A stretch of DNA of 64,000 nucleotides from Streptomyces sp. D2-8 (GTDB taxonomy: Bacteria; Actinomycetota; Actinomycetes; Streptomycetales; Streptomycetaceae), in NCBI RefSeq assembly GCF_023184515.1, contig NZ_JAAHBP010000023.1:62001-126000 (forward strand), in the 5' to 3' direction. Positions 51,156 through 58,986 of this stretch are shown here, in pieces. Both the position numbers and the translations under genes were made by a program. Below the pieces are notes generated by a model. It did not search any database and was not told the origin of the DNA. It saw nothing but the letters and a program-made list of their open reading frames with translations. The stretch's first letter is position 1; each line of letters starts with the position of its first letter.

Positions 51156-53108
51156 GTGCGGACGCTGGCCTACGGGGCGTGGCCCTCGCCCATCGACGCG
51201 GCCCTGACCGCCGCGCACGACGGGCACCCGGAGTACGTGGGCTTCGTCGGCGACGAGGTGTGGTGGACCGAGCCGCGCCCCGCCGAGGGCGGCCGGCGCA
51301 CCCTCGTGCGGCGGCACGCCGACGGCCGGGAGGAGTCGCTGCTGCCCGCGCCGTGGAACGTGCGCAGCCGGGTCATCGAGTACGGCGGGCACCCGTGGGC
51401 CGCCCTCGCGGGCGACGAGGGACCGCTGGTGGTGTTCGTGAACTTCGCCGACCAGCGGCTGTACCGCTGCGCGCCGGGCGGCGAACCCCAGCCGCTCACC
51501 CCCGTGTCCCCCGTAGGCGCCGGCCTGCGCTGGGCCGAGCCGCTGCCGCTGCCCGAACGGGGGGAAGTGTGGTGCGTGCTGGAGGAGTTCACCGGCGACG
51601 GACCCACCGACGTGCGCCGCGTCCTGGCCGCCGTCCCGCTGGACGGATCCGCGGCCCGCGACCGGGACGCCGTACGCGAACTCACCGACGGGCGGCACCG
51701 GTTCGTGACCGGGCCGAAGCTCTCGCCCGACGGGCGGCGGGCCGCCTGGCTCGCCTGGGACCATCCGCGCATGCCGTGGGACGGCACCGAACTGCTCCTC
51801 GCCGATATCACCCCCGACGGCACCCTGCGCGGCGTCCGGGCCGTGGCCGGCGGGCCCGGCGAGTCGATCGCCCAGGCCGACTGGACCCACGACGGCCGCC
51901 TGCTGCACGCGAGCGACCGCACCGGTTGGTGGAACCTCTACCTCGACGGAGAGCCGCTGTGCCCGCGCGAGGAGGAGTTCGGCGGAGCGCTGTGGAAGCT
52001 GGGATCGCGATGGTTCACGCCGCTGGACAGCGGTCTGATCGCCGTCGTGCACGGCCGGGGTGCCACCGCCCTCGGCGTCCTGGACCCCGAGACCGGCGAG
52101 GTCGTGGACGCGGCCGGACCCTGGACCGAGTTCGCCCCCACCCTCGCCGCCCACGGCGAACGGGTCGTCGCCGTCGGGGCCAGCCCGCGCAGCGCCTACG
52201 AGGTCGTCGAGCTGGACACCCGCACCGGCCGGGCCCGTGTCGTCGGTGCCGAGCACGACGACGCCGTGGACCCCGCGTACTACCCCGAGCCGCAGATCCG
52301 CACCTTCACCGGCCCCGACGGACGTGACATCCACGCCCACCTCTACCCGCCGCACCACCCCGGCTGCGTCGCGCCCGGCGACGAACTGCCGCCCTACGTC
52401 CTCTGGGCGCACGGCGGACCCACCGGCCGCGCGCCGCTCGTGCTCGACCTGGAGATCGCCTACTTCACCTCGCGCGGCATCGGCGTCGCCGAGGTCAACT
52501 ACGGCGGCTCCACCGGATACGGCCGTCCCTACCGCGAGCGGCTGCGCGAGCAGTGGGGCGTGGTGGACGTCGAGGACTGCGCCGCCGTCGCCCTGGCCCT
52601 CGCCGACGAGGGCACCGCCGACCGCGGCCGGCTCGCCGTCCGGGGCGGCAGCGCGGGCGGCTGGACCGCCGCCGCCTCGCTCACCACCACCGACGTCTAC
52701 GCCTGCGGCACCATCAAGTACCCGATCCTGGACCTGACCGGCTGGGGCACGGGGGAGACCCATGACTTCGAGTCGCGGTACCTGGACGGCCTGATCGGGC
52801 CGCTCGCCGAGGTGCCCGCCCGGTACGCGGAGCGCTCGCCCGCCGCCCACGCCGACCGCCTCGCCGTGCCGTTCCTGCTGCTCCAGGGCCTGGACGACGT
52901 GATCTGTCCGCCCGTCCAGTGCGAGCGGTTCCTGGCCCGGCTGGAGGGCCGGAAGGTGCCGCACGCGTATCTCGCCTTCGAGGGGGAGGGGCACGGGTTC
53001 CGCAGGGCGGAGACCATGGTGCGCGCCCTGGAGGCCGAACTTTCCCTCTACGCCCAGGTGTTCCGACTGAACCCGCCCGGCATCCCCCTTCTGGAGCTCG
53101 CCAAGTGA
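51156..53108 (+). CDS. S9 family prolyl oligopeptidase-type peptidase
   Basis: A 650-residue serine peptidase: an N-terminal beta-propeller (about 15-390) and a C-terminal alpha/beta hydrolase domain. The triad is Ser in VRGGSAGGW, Asp in GLDDVICPP and His in GEGHGFRR. LWAHGGPTG forms the oxyanion region. This is the dipeptidyl/acylaminoacyl-peptidase branch of S9. I prefer GTG 51156, with GGGGGAG just upstream, over GTG 51144, which almost touches its purine run. No signal peptide, so it acts on peptides in the cytoplasm. Confidence 0.9.
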   Translation: MRTLAYGAWPSPIDAALTAAHDGHPEYVGFVGDEVWWTEPRPAEGGRRTLVRRHADGREESLLPAPWNVRSRVIEYGGHPWAALAGDEGPLVVFVNFADQRLYRCAPGGEPQPLTPVSPVGAGLRWAEPLPLPERGEVWCVLEEFTGDGPTDVRRVLAAVPLDGSAARDRDAVRELTDGRHRFVTGPKLSPDGRRAAWLAWDHPRMPWDGTELLLADITPDGTLRGVRAVAGGPGESIAQADWTHDGRLLHASDRTGWWNLYLDGEPLCPREEEFGGALWKLGSRWFTPLDSGLIAVVHGRGATALGVLDPETGEVVDAAGPWTEFAPTLAAHGERVVAVGASPRSAYEVVELDTRTGRARVVGAEHDDAVDPAYYPEPQIRTFTGPDGRDIHAHLYPPHHPGCVAPGDELPPYVLWAHGGPTGRAPLVLDLEIAYFTSRGIGVAEVNYGGSTGYGRPYRERLREQWGVVDVEDCAAVALALADEGTADRGRLAVRGGSAGGWTAAASLTTTDVYACGTIKYPILDLTGWGTGETHDFESRYLDGLIGPLAEVPARYAERSPAAHADRLAVPFLLLQGLDDVICPPVQCERFLARLEGRKVPHAYLAFEGEGHGFRRAETMVRALEAELSLYAQVFRLNPPGIPLLELAK

Positions 53109-54037
53109 ACCCGCTGGTACGACCGCCCCGGCTCGCCCCCGGCGCCCGCGTCGCCGTCGTCGCGCCCAGCGGGCCGGTGCCCGAGGAGCGGCTCCAGGCC
53201 GGGCTCGACATCCTGCGCGGCTGGGACCTCGACCCCGTGGTGATGCCCCATGTGCTCGGCCGTCACGGGGAGCTGGACTACCTGGCCGGCACGGACGAGC
53301 AGCGGGCCGCCGACCTCCAGAACGCCTGGTGCGATCCGTCCGTCGCCGCCGTGCTGTGCGCCCGGGGCGGGTACGGGGCGCAGCGCATGGTCGACCTGCT
53401 CGACTGGGCGGCGATGCGGGCGGCGGGCCCGAAGGTGTTCGCCGGGTTCAGCGACGTCACCGTCCTGCACCAGGCCGTCGCCACCCGCCTGGGCCTGGTC
53501 ACCCTGTACGGGCCCGCGGCCGCCGGCGTCGACTTCCTCAAGAACGCCCGGGCCCAGGAGCACCTGCGGGCCACCCTCTTCGAGCCGGAGTCCGTGCGGA
53601 CCGTCACGGCCGTGCCCCCGGGCGGCACCGCACTGGTCCCGGGCCGCGCCCGGGGCGTCACCCTGGGCGGCTGCCTGAGCCTGCTCGCGAGCGACCTCGG
53701 CACCCCGCACGCCCACCCCCGGGCGCGGGGCGGGCTGTTGCTGGTGGAGGACGTCGGTGAGAGCCCGTACCGCCTGGACCGGTACCTGACCCAACTCCTG
53801 CGCACCGGCTGGCTCGACGGGGTCGCCGGGATCGTCCTCGGGTCCTGGGCGGGGTGCGGCCCGTACGGGGAGCTGCGCGCGGTCCTCACCGACCGGCTCG
53901 GTGCTCTGGGCGTCCCGGTGGTGGAGGAGTTCGGGTTCGGGCACGGCGAGGGCGCGCTCACCATGCCCCTCGGGGTCCGGGCCGAACTGGACGCCGGAGC
54001 AGGCACGTTGACGCTGGACGAACCGGCTCTGGGCTGA
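53105..54037 (+). CDS. LD-carboxypeptidase (S66, LdcA/MccF-like)
   Basis: A 310-residue S66 peptidase, the family that trims the D-Ala from murein tetrapeptides in recycling (LdcA) or inactivates microcin C (MccF). The nucleophile Ser is in FAGFSDVTVL, the Glu in LLVEDVGESPYRLDR and the His in FGFGHGEGALTMPLG. ARGGYGAQRM is the conserved substrate loop. Its GTG overlaps the S9 stop (GTGA), so it is the last of four coupled peptidase genes. The murein-type substrate supports D-amino-acid peptide recycling as the operon's task. Confidence 0.9.
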   Translation: MNPLVRPPRLAPGARVAVVAPSGPVPEERLQAGLDILRGWDLDPVVMPHVLGRHGELDYLAGTDEQRAADLQNAWCDPSVAAVLCARGGYGAQRMVDLLDWAAMRAAGPKVFAGFSDVTVLHQAVATRLGLVTLYGPAAAGVDFLKNARAQEHLRATLFEPESVRTVTAVPPGGTALVPGRARGVTLGGCLSLLASDLGTPHAHPRARGGLLLVEDVGESPYRLDRYLTQLLRTGWLDGVAGIVLGSWAGCGPYGELRAVLTDRLGALGVPVVEEFGFGHGEGALTMPLGVRAELDAGAGTLTLDEPALG

Positions 54038-54083
54038 GAACCGCCGCTGCTGAAATTCTGTCAAGAAACCCTCGTTTCGGTGA

Positions 54084-54112
54084 TTGACGGGTACTGACAC
54101 GTGTCACACCAT
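54084..54112 (+). promoter_or_regulatory. Predicted promoter with TGACACGTGTCA in the spacer
   Basis: TTGACG (54084-54089), a 17-bp spacer and CACCAT (54107-54112). The spacer ends with the perfect palindrome TGACACGTGTCA (54095-54106). The half-sites equal those of the ccr spacer palindrome, but without the central CGC. The -10 is weak. Confidence 0.45.
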
Positions 54113-54116
54113 GACA

Positions 54117-54140
54117 ACCGGCCAGTACTTACTGGTCGGT
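54117..54140 (+). promoter_or_regulatory. Operator-like palindrome before the CocE-type gene
   Basis: ACCGGCCAGTA and TACTGGTCGGT are 11-bp arms separated by CT, with one mismatch. The length and form suit a TetR-family operator. It directly follows the predicted -10 and precedes the GTG by 30 bp, so binding would block transcription. No regulator gene lies next to it. Confidence 0.55.
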
Positions 54141-54170
54141 ACCCCGGTTGCCCTCACCGTGGAGGTCCGT

Positions 54171-55949
54171 GTGCCCCGAAGCGTGCCCAGATCCCGCGCA
54201 CCCCTCGCTCTCGCTCTGGGCGCCGCCCTGGCCGTGCCCCTCACCCTCACGCCGCCCGCGACCGCCGCCGACACCTACACCGTCACGCCGCTGAAGTTCA
54301 CCGCGGGCGGGCGACCGCGCCTGCACCGTCGACGCCGACCTGTACCGTCCCGCGGGCGTGGACCGCGACCACCCGGCGCCCGCCGTACTCGGCACGAACG
54401 GCTTCGGCGGCAGCAAGACGGACGGCTCCACCGACACCATCGGCAAGGCCTTCGCCCGGCGCGGCTACGTCTCGCTCGTCTACTCCGGGCTCGGATTCGG
54501 CCGCAGCGGCTGCCTCGTCTCCCTCGACGACCCGGACATCGACGGCGCCGCCGCCTCGCAGCTGGTCGACTTCCTGGGCGGCACCCGCGCCGCCGACGAC
54601 GGCACCACCGCCGACTACGTCACCCGTGACGCACCGGCGACCCGCGCGTCGGCATGATCGGCGGCTCCTACGGCGGCGCCGTCCAGCTCGCGACGGCCGC
54701 CGTCGACCACCGCCTCGACGCGCTCGTCCCGATGATCACCTGGAACGACCTGGCGTACTCGCTCGATCCCGACAACGCCGTCGGCAGCGGAGGCGTCCCC
54801 GGGGTCTTCAAATGGCAGTGGACAAACGGCTTCTACCTCAGCGGCGAGGGCCAGCCGCTGCTCCAGCCGAGTCTCGACCCGTCCCGCATCAACTCCCTGG
54901 CCTGTCTGCACTTCGTCACCGAGGCCTGCCGGACCGTCCACACCCTCAACTCCGGCAGCTACCCGGCCGACCGGACCGCCGAGCTGCTCGCCTTCGCGCA
55001 CCGCGTCTCCCCGGTGTCGTACCTCCACCGCGTCGACACACCGACCCTGCTGGTCCAGGGCCAGGCCGACACCCTGTTCAACCTCAACGAGGCCACGGCG
55101 ACGTACCGGACGCTCAAGGCCCAGGGCACGCCCGTCAAGATGATCTGGCAGTCCTGGGGCCACAGCGGCGGGCTCACCGGCCCGGCCGCCGGTGAACTCG
55201 ACCTGTCCAAGGGCAACTTGGAGACCAGCTACGTCAGCCCGCGCGTCCTCGCCTGGTTCGGCCGCCATCTGCGCAAGCAGACCCACGTCGACACGGGTCC
55301 GGCCTTCGCCTACTACCGCGACTGGATCACCGACCCCGACCGCACCTACGCCACCGCCGGCGACCTCCCCGCCCTCAGTCGCACCCTGTACCTCTCCGGC
55401 GACGGCACCCTCGTCGACCAGCGCGGCAAGGTGGCCCGCGGCAGCCGCGGTAACACCAACTGGCTGATCCCCACGAGCCATTCGGAGAGCTCGCTCTCCG
55501 GCCTCATCGGACTGCGGGACTCACCGCCGCGCGACACCAAGGGCACCTACCTCGACTGGACGAGCGCACCGCTGAAGGACCCCCTCGACGTCGTCGGCGC
55601 ACCCCGGGCCACGCTCAAGGTCGTCTCCCCGAAGGCCGAGCGCACCCAGAACTCCGCCGACGCGGCCGACAAGCTCGTCCTGTTCGCCAAGCTCTACGAC
55701 GTCGCCCCCGACGGCACCCGCACCCTGGTGCGCCGCCTGGTCGCGCCGGTGCGCGTCCCGGACGTCACCAAGAGCTTCACCGTCACCCTGCCCGGCATCG
55801 TGCACCGGTACGAGACCGGGCACCGGCTGCGGTTCGTGATCGCCGCGAGCGACGACGCGTACTTCGGCAACCGGGGGATCAAGCCGGTGACCGTGGTCAG
55901 CGGGCCGCGCGACACCGGGGTGCTGCGGCTGCCGGTCGCCGGCTCCTGA
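54171..55949 (+). pseudogene. CocE/NonD (S15-type) hydrolase, two frameshifts
   Basis: A secreted acyl hydrolase related to X-Pro dipeptidyl-peptidase and cocaine esterase. GTG 54171 with GGAGG 6 nt upstream begins a signal peptide (APLALALGAALAVPLTL). The frame shifts by +1 near 54300-54312 and back near 54640, so the coding sense runs VPRSVPRS..., then CTVDADLYRPAGVDRDHPAP..., then MIGGSYGGAVQLA (nucleophile Ser), QGQADTLFN (Asp) and SWGHSGG (His) with a C-terminal jelly-roll. Read literally, translation stops at 54629. Net length is kept at 592 codons, so either real compensating indels or two sequencing errors in GC-rich runs. Confidence 0.75.
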
Positions 55950-55981
55950 CGCCACGACTGGGGCCACACAGGCAGCGCGGT

Positions 55982-55987
55982 TACTGT
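55982..55987 (+). promoter_or_regulatory. Leaderless -10 element of the GNAT gene
   Basis: TACTGT lies 6 nt upstream of the GTG at 55994, the same spacing and hexamer as before the VapB-like gene. No Shine-Dalgarno, so the transcript is probably leaderless. Confidence 0.4.
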
Positions 55988-55993
55988 GGCGGG

Positions 55994-56554
55994 GTGCCGC
56001 ACCACGCATCCCGCCACCTCGCCGAAGGCCCCCGGGTGGGCATACGCCACTTCACCTACGAGGACGGTGCCGAGTTCACCGCCCGCGCCCGGGAGAGCAA
56101 AAACCTGCACCACCCCTGGCTCTTCCCGCCCACCACGACACAGGCGTACACCGCCTACGCGGGCCGGCTGATCGAGGACCCGTCCAAGGCCGGGTTCCTG
56201 GTCTGCGAGAAGAGCGACGGGGCCATCGGCGGGTTCATCAACATCAACAACATCGTCGAGGGCGGCTTCCAGTCCGGGGCGCTCGGCTACGGCGCCTTCG
56301 CGCACGCCGCCGGGCGGGGGCTGATGCGCGAAGGGCTGGACCTCGTCGTGCGGTACGCGTTCGGCCCGATGCGGCTGCACCGGCTGGAGATCAACGTTCA
56401 GCCGGGCAACGCCGCGTCGATCGCCCTGGCCCGCGGCTGCGGGTTCCGCCTGGAGGGCTTCTCGCCGAAGATGCTCTTCGTCGACGGGGCCTGGCGCGAT
56501 CACGAACGCTGGGCGATCACCACCGAGATGATCACCCAGCCGAGACGGCGCTGA
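55994..56554 (+). CDS. GNAT acetyltransferase, RimJ/RimL-like
   Basis: A 186-residue GNAT of the ribosomal-protein/amino-terminal acetyltransferase branch. FININNIVEGGFQSGALGYGAF, the cofactor loop HAAGRGLMREGL and the NVQPGNAASIALARGCGFRLEG block are characteristic. It probably acetylates the alpha-amino group of a protein or small compound. The start is GTG. Its 3' end is 12 bp from the convergent VOC gene. Confidence 0.88.
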   Translation: MPHHASRHLAEGPRVGIRHFTYEDGAEFTARARESKNLHHPWLFPPTTTQAYTAYAGRLIEDPSKAGFLVCEKSDGAIGGFININNIVEGGFQSGALGYGAFAHAAGRGLMREGLDLVVRYAFGPMRLHRLEINVQPGNAASIALARGCGFRLEGFSPKMLFVDGAWRDHERWAITTEMITQPRRR

Positions 56555-56566
56555 GCCCGGCGGCGC

Positions 56567-56914
56567 TCACGCGTGGCGGTCCACGTACTCGTAGATCGAC
56601 CCGTCCGGATGCAGCGCGATCAGATTGCGGCCCGCCGGCGAGGCGATGGGGCCCGCGACGATGTGGGCGCCCAGCCCGGTCAGCACCTTGTGCGTCTCCT
56701 CGACGTCCGTCACGGCGATCGTCGCGGCGACCTTGCGCAGCACCTCCAGTTCGGCCGGGGGGCCGCTCATCAGCAGGAAGCAGCCGATCGCCGCCACCTG
56801 GACACCTCCCCGCTCGAAGCGCTGGGCTCTGCCGCCCGCCAGCCGCTCGTAGAAGGGGATCGCGGTCTCGAGGTCGTCGACGCAGACGCGCAGTGTGGCA
56901 CCCAGAATCTCCAT
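56567..56914 (-). CDS. VOC (glyoxalase-like) family protein
   Basis: A 115-residue single vicinal-oxygen-chelate domain with the two beta-alpha-beta-beta-beta halves (MEILGATLRVCVDDLETAIPFYERL and ATIAVTDVEETHKVL...ALHPDGSIYEYVDRH). Metal ligands are not certain, as the second-half Glu is present but the first-half His is not obvious, so it could be a binding protein. The start appears leaderless. Confidence 0.82.
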   Translation of the reverse strand: MEILGATLRVCVDDLETAIPFYERLAGGRAQRFERGGVQVAAIGCFLLMSGPPAELEVLRKVAATIAVTDVEETHKVLTGLGAHIVAGPIASPAGRNLIALHPDGSIYEYVDRHA

Positions 56915-56921
56915 GCTGCTG

Positions 56922-56927
56922 AGCCTA
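56922..56927 (-). promoter_or_regulatory. Leaderless -10 element of the VOC gene
   Basis: TAGGCT on the minus strand, 7 nt before the ATG at 56914; no Shine-Dalgarno. Confidence 0.4.
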
Positions 56928-56962
56928 GTTACGCACCGGGGGGCGAGGGTACCCGGTCGGGC

Positions 56963-57433
56963 ATGAAGCCGTTGGATCACCTGGAGCATCTGGACAAGCA
57001 CCTGGTCGACGAACTGGCACAGGTGGCGCGCGAGACCGTACGGGAGGAACTGCGCGAGCAGACGCGCAAGCAGCGCCGCAAGGCCGCGCTGTACGCCGCG
57101 TCCGGCGCCCTCGCCCTGTACGCGGGCGCCGCCCTCGCGCTCGCCGTGGGGCTGGCCCTCGCCCTCGGCCTGCCCGACTGGGCCGCCGCGCTGATCACCG
57201 CCGTGATCCTGGGAGCCCTGGCCTTCGTGCTGCGCGGCATGGCCCGGCCGTCCCGGCCGGGCCCGGAGCACGCGGCCGGCATGGCGCCGGGCGGGGACAG
57301 CGCTCGGCAGAGCGCCGCCGGGGCGGTCGGCGGCATGCCGTATCCGCCCGTGCCGCCGGCCCCGCCCGCCGCCCCGGGCACCGTGCCCCCGCGGCCGGCC
57401 GACGACCCGGACGTACCCCACCACAGGGCGTGA
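56963..57433 (+). CDS. Holin-like (phage_holin_3_6/DUF1469-type) membrane protein
   Basis: A 156-residue protein. A charged amphipathic N-terminal helix (about 1-38; HLDKHLVDELAQVARETVREE) leads into two close membrane helices (about 42-92) and a Pro-rich cytoplasmic tail. This is the layout of actinobacterial holin-superfamily/DUF1469 proteins, which are chromosomal and not evidence of a prophage. It is followed after 6 nt by the SDR gene. Function unknown. Confidence 0.75.
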   Translation: MKPLDHLEHLDKHLVDELAQVARETVREELREQTRKQRRKAALYAASGALALYAGAALALAVGLALALGLPDWAAALITAVILGALAFVLRGMARPSRPGPEHAAGMAPGGDSARQSAAGAVGGMPYPPVPPAPPAAPGTVPPRPADDPDVPHHRA

Positions 57434-57439
57434 TGCCGG

Positions 57440-58471
57440 GTGCGCAAGGCGGGAACATCGCGCAAGCGCGGCCGTGTGGTCGTGGTGACCGGAGCCAGCG
57501 GCGGTGTCGGACGGGCCACGGTCCGGGCCTTCGCCGCCCGCGGCGACAGGGTCGCCCTGCTCGCCCGCGGGCGTGCGGGACTCGCCGCGGCGGCGGACGA
57601 GGTGGAGCGTGCCGGGGGCGAAGCGCTCGTCGTCGGCGTGGACGTCTCCGACGCCAGGGCCGTCGACGACGCCGCCCAGCAGGTCGTCGACGCGTACGGC
57701 CACATCGACGTCTGGGTCAACAACGCCTTCACCGGGGTGTTCGCGCCGTTCACGGAGGTCGCCCCGGACGAGTTCAGGCGCGTGACCGAAGTGACGTACC
57801 TGGGCTACGTGTTCGGAACCCGGGCGGCCCTGCGCCACATGCTGCCGCGCGACCGCGGCACGATCGTGCAGGTCGGCTCCGCGCTCGCCTACCGGGGCAT
57901 TCCGCTGCAGTCGGCGTACTGCGGGGCCAAGCACGCGATCCAGGGGTTCAACGAGTCCCTGCGCTGCGAACTGCTGCACGCGCGCAGCGGGGTGCGGACG
58001 ACGATGGTGCAGCTGCCGGGCCTCAACACCCCGCAGTTCGACTGGGTGCTGAACCGGATGCCCGGCCGGGCCCGGCCCGTCGCGCCCGTGTACCAGCCGG
58101 AGGTCGCGGCCCGGGCGATCGTCCACGCGTCGTCGCACGCGCGGCGCCGGGAGTACTGGGTGGGCGGCTCCACGGCCGCCACGCTCCTCGCCAACGCGGT
58201 CGTCCCCGGGCTGCTGGAGCGCTATCTGGCCCGCACCAACGTCGACGCGCAGCAGGAGGAGGGCCGGACCGAGGGCCCGGCGAACCTGTGGTCCCCGGCG
58301 GACGGCCCGCACGGGCGGGACTTCGGCGCGCACGGACGCTTCGACGACGAATCCGCCGACGACGGCCCGCAGCAGTGGCTGTCGCGCAACCGCGGGTGGA
58401 TGGGAGCGGCCCTCACCGCGGGAGCGGGCGCCCTGGCGGCGCGCAAGCTGGCCGGGCTGGTCCGCCGGTAG
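57440..58471 (+). CDS. SDR family oxidoreductase
   Basis: A 343-residue short-chain dehydrogenase/reductase. TGASGGVGRA binds the cofactor, VNNAFTG is the NNAG-like motif, VGSALAYRG holds the catalytic Ser, and SAYCGAKHA gives Tyr-x3-Lys. About 80 residues follow the catalytic domain, ending in a hydrophobic helix (AALTAGAGALAARKLAG), suggesting membrane attachment; the partner holin-like gene upstream supports a membrane context. Substrate unknown. Confidence 0.9.
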   Translation: MRKAGTSRKRGRVVVVTGASGGVGRATVRAFAARGDRVALLARGRAGLAAAADEVERAGGEALVVGVDVSDARAVDDAAQQVVDAYGHIDVWVNNAFTGVFAPFTEVAPDEFRRVTEVTYLGYVFGTRAALRHMLPRDRGTIVQVGSALAYRGIPLQSAYCGAKHAIQGFNESLRCELLHARSGVRTTMVQLPGLNTPQFDWVLNRMPGRARPVAPVYQPEVAARAIVHASSHARRREYWVGGSTAATLLANAVVPGLLERYLARTNVDAQQEEGRTEGPANLWSPADGPHGRDFGAHGRFDDESADDGPQQWLSRNRGWMGAALTAGAGALAARKLAGLVRR

Positions 58472-58501
58472 GGAGGGGCGTCCCGCCGGCAGGGAGGGTC
58501 G
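58461..58501 (+). repeat. 20/21-bp tandem duplication over the SDR stop
   Basis: TCCGCCGGTAGGGAGGGGCG (58461-58480) is followed by a near copy, TCCCGCCGGCAGGGAGGGTCG in sense (58481-58501). The first copy contains the TAG stop. It resembles the duplication over the glycerate kinase stop. Confidence 0.7.
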
Positions 58502-58548
58502 TCCGAGTCCTGCCCGGCCGGCGAGGCTGTCCGGGCCGAGCGACGGAC

Positions 58549-58926
58549 TCAGGTCCCGAGGGCGTCTTCGTCCGTTCCTCCGTCGAGGAACCGGAGCAGC
58601 ACCGCCGCCTCCGCCCGGAGCCGCGCGGCCCGGTCGGCGTGGGCGGGCGTGGTCAAGTGATCTGCCGCCGCCAGTCGTTCGTCGGCCTCGGCGCGTACGA
58701 CGTGCAGGACGTCCCGCTCGCTGAGCTCGCGCCGGGCCGCCTCGGTGGCGCCCGCGCCGACCGGGGAGGCTTCCAGCGCGCCGGCCCGGGGCGCGGTGTC
58801 GGCCAGGGGCACCGCCTCGGCGTTGTCCAGCGCGGCCAGGGTGCTGCGCAGGGCACTCACCGCGGCCTTGTCCCGGGCCCGCATCGCTTCCGGCAGGGCG
58901 TCACGCATACGAAGACGTACAGACAT
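58549..58926 (-). CDS. Short GatB/YqeY-like protein
   Basis: A 125-residue helical protein whose start, LRMRDALPEAMRARDKAAVSALRSTLAALDNAE, matches the first helices of YqeY/GatB-tail domains, which in GatB bind tRNA. YqeY proteins are usually about 150 residues with a second GatB-like helical half; here that half is shortened and the middle (about 45-60) is Ala/Pro-rich. Function not established. The ATG is probably leaderless. Confidence 0.72.
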   Translation of the reverse strand: MSVRLRMRDALPEAMRARDKAAVSALRSTLAALDNAEAVPLADTAPRAGALEASPVGAGATEAARRELSERDVLHVVRAEADERLAAADHLTTPAHADRAARLRAEAAVLLRFLDGGTDEDALGT

Positions 58927-58933
58927 GCGGGCG

Positions 58934-58939
58934 ACTCTA
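58934..58939 (-). promoter_or_regulatory. Leaderless -10 element of the YqeY-like gene
   Basis: TAGAGT on the minus strand, 7 nt before the ATG at 58926; no Shine-Dalgarno is present. Confidence 0.4.
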
Positions 58940-58986
58940 GGCGACCCGGCGTTCCGCCACCTCTCGATTCGGCGCGCTCGCCCTCG

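Noticed and set aside
56963..57433. Prophage remnant suggested by a holin-like protein
   Set aside because: Chromosomal holin-superfamily/DUF1469 proteins are common in actinobacteria, and no other phage gene, integrase or attachment site is seen.
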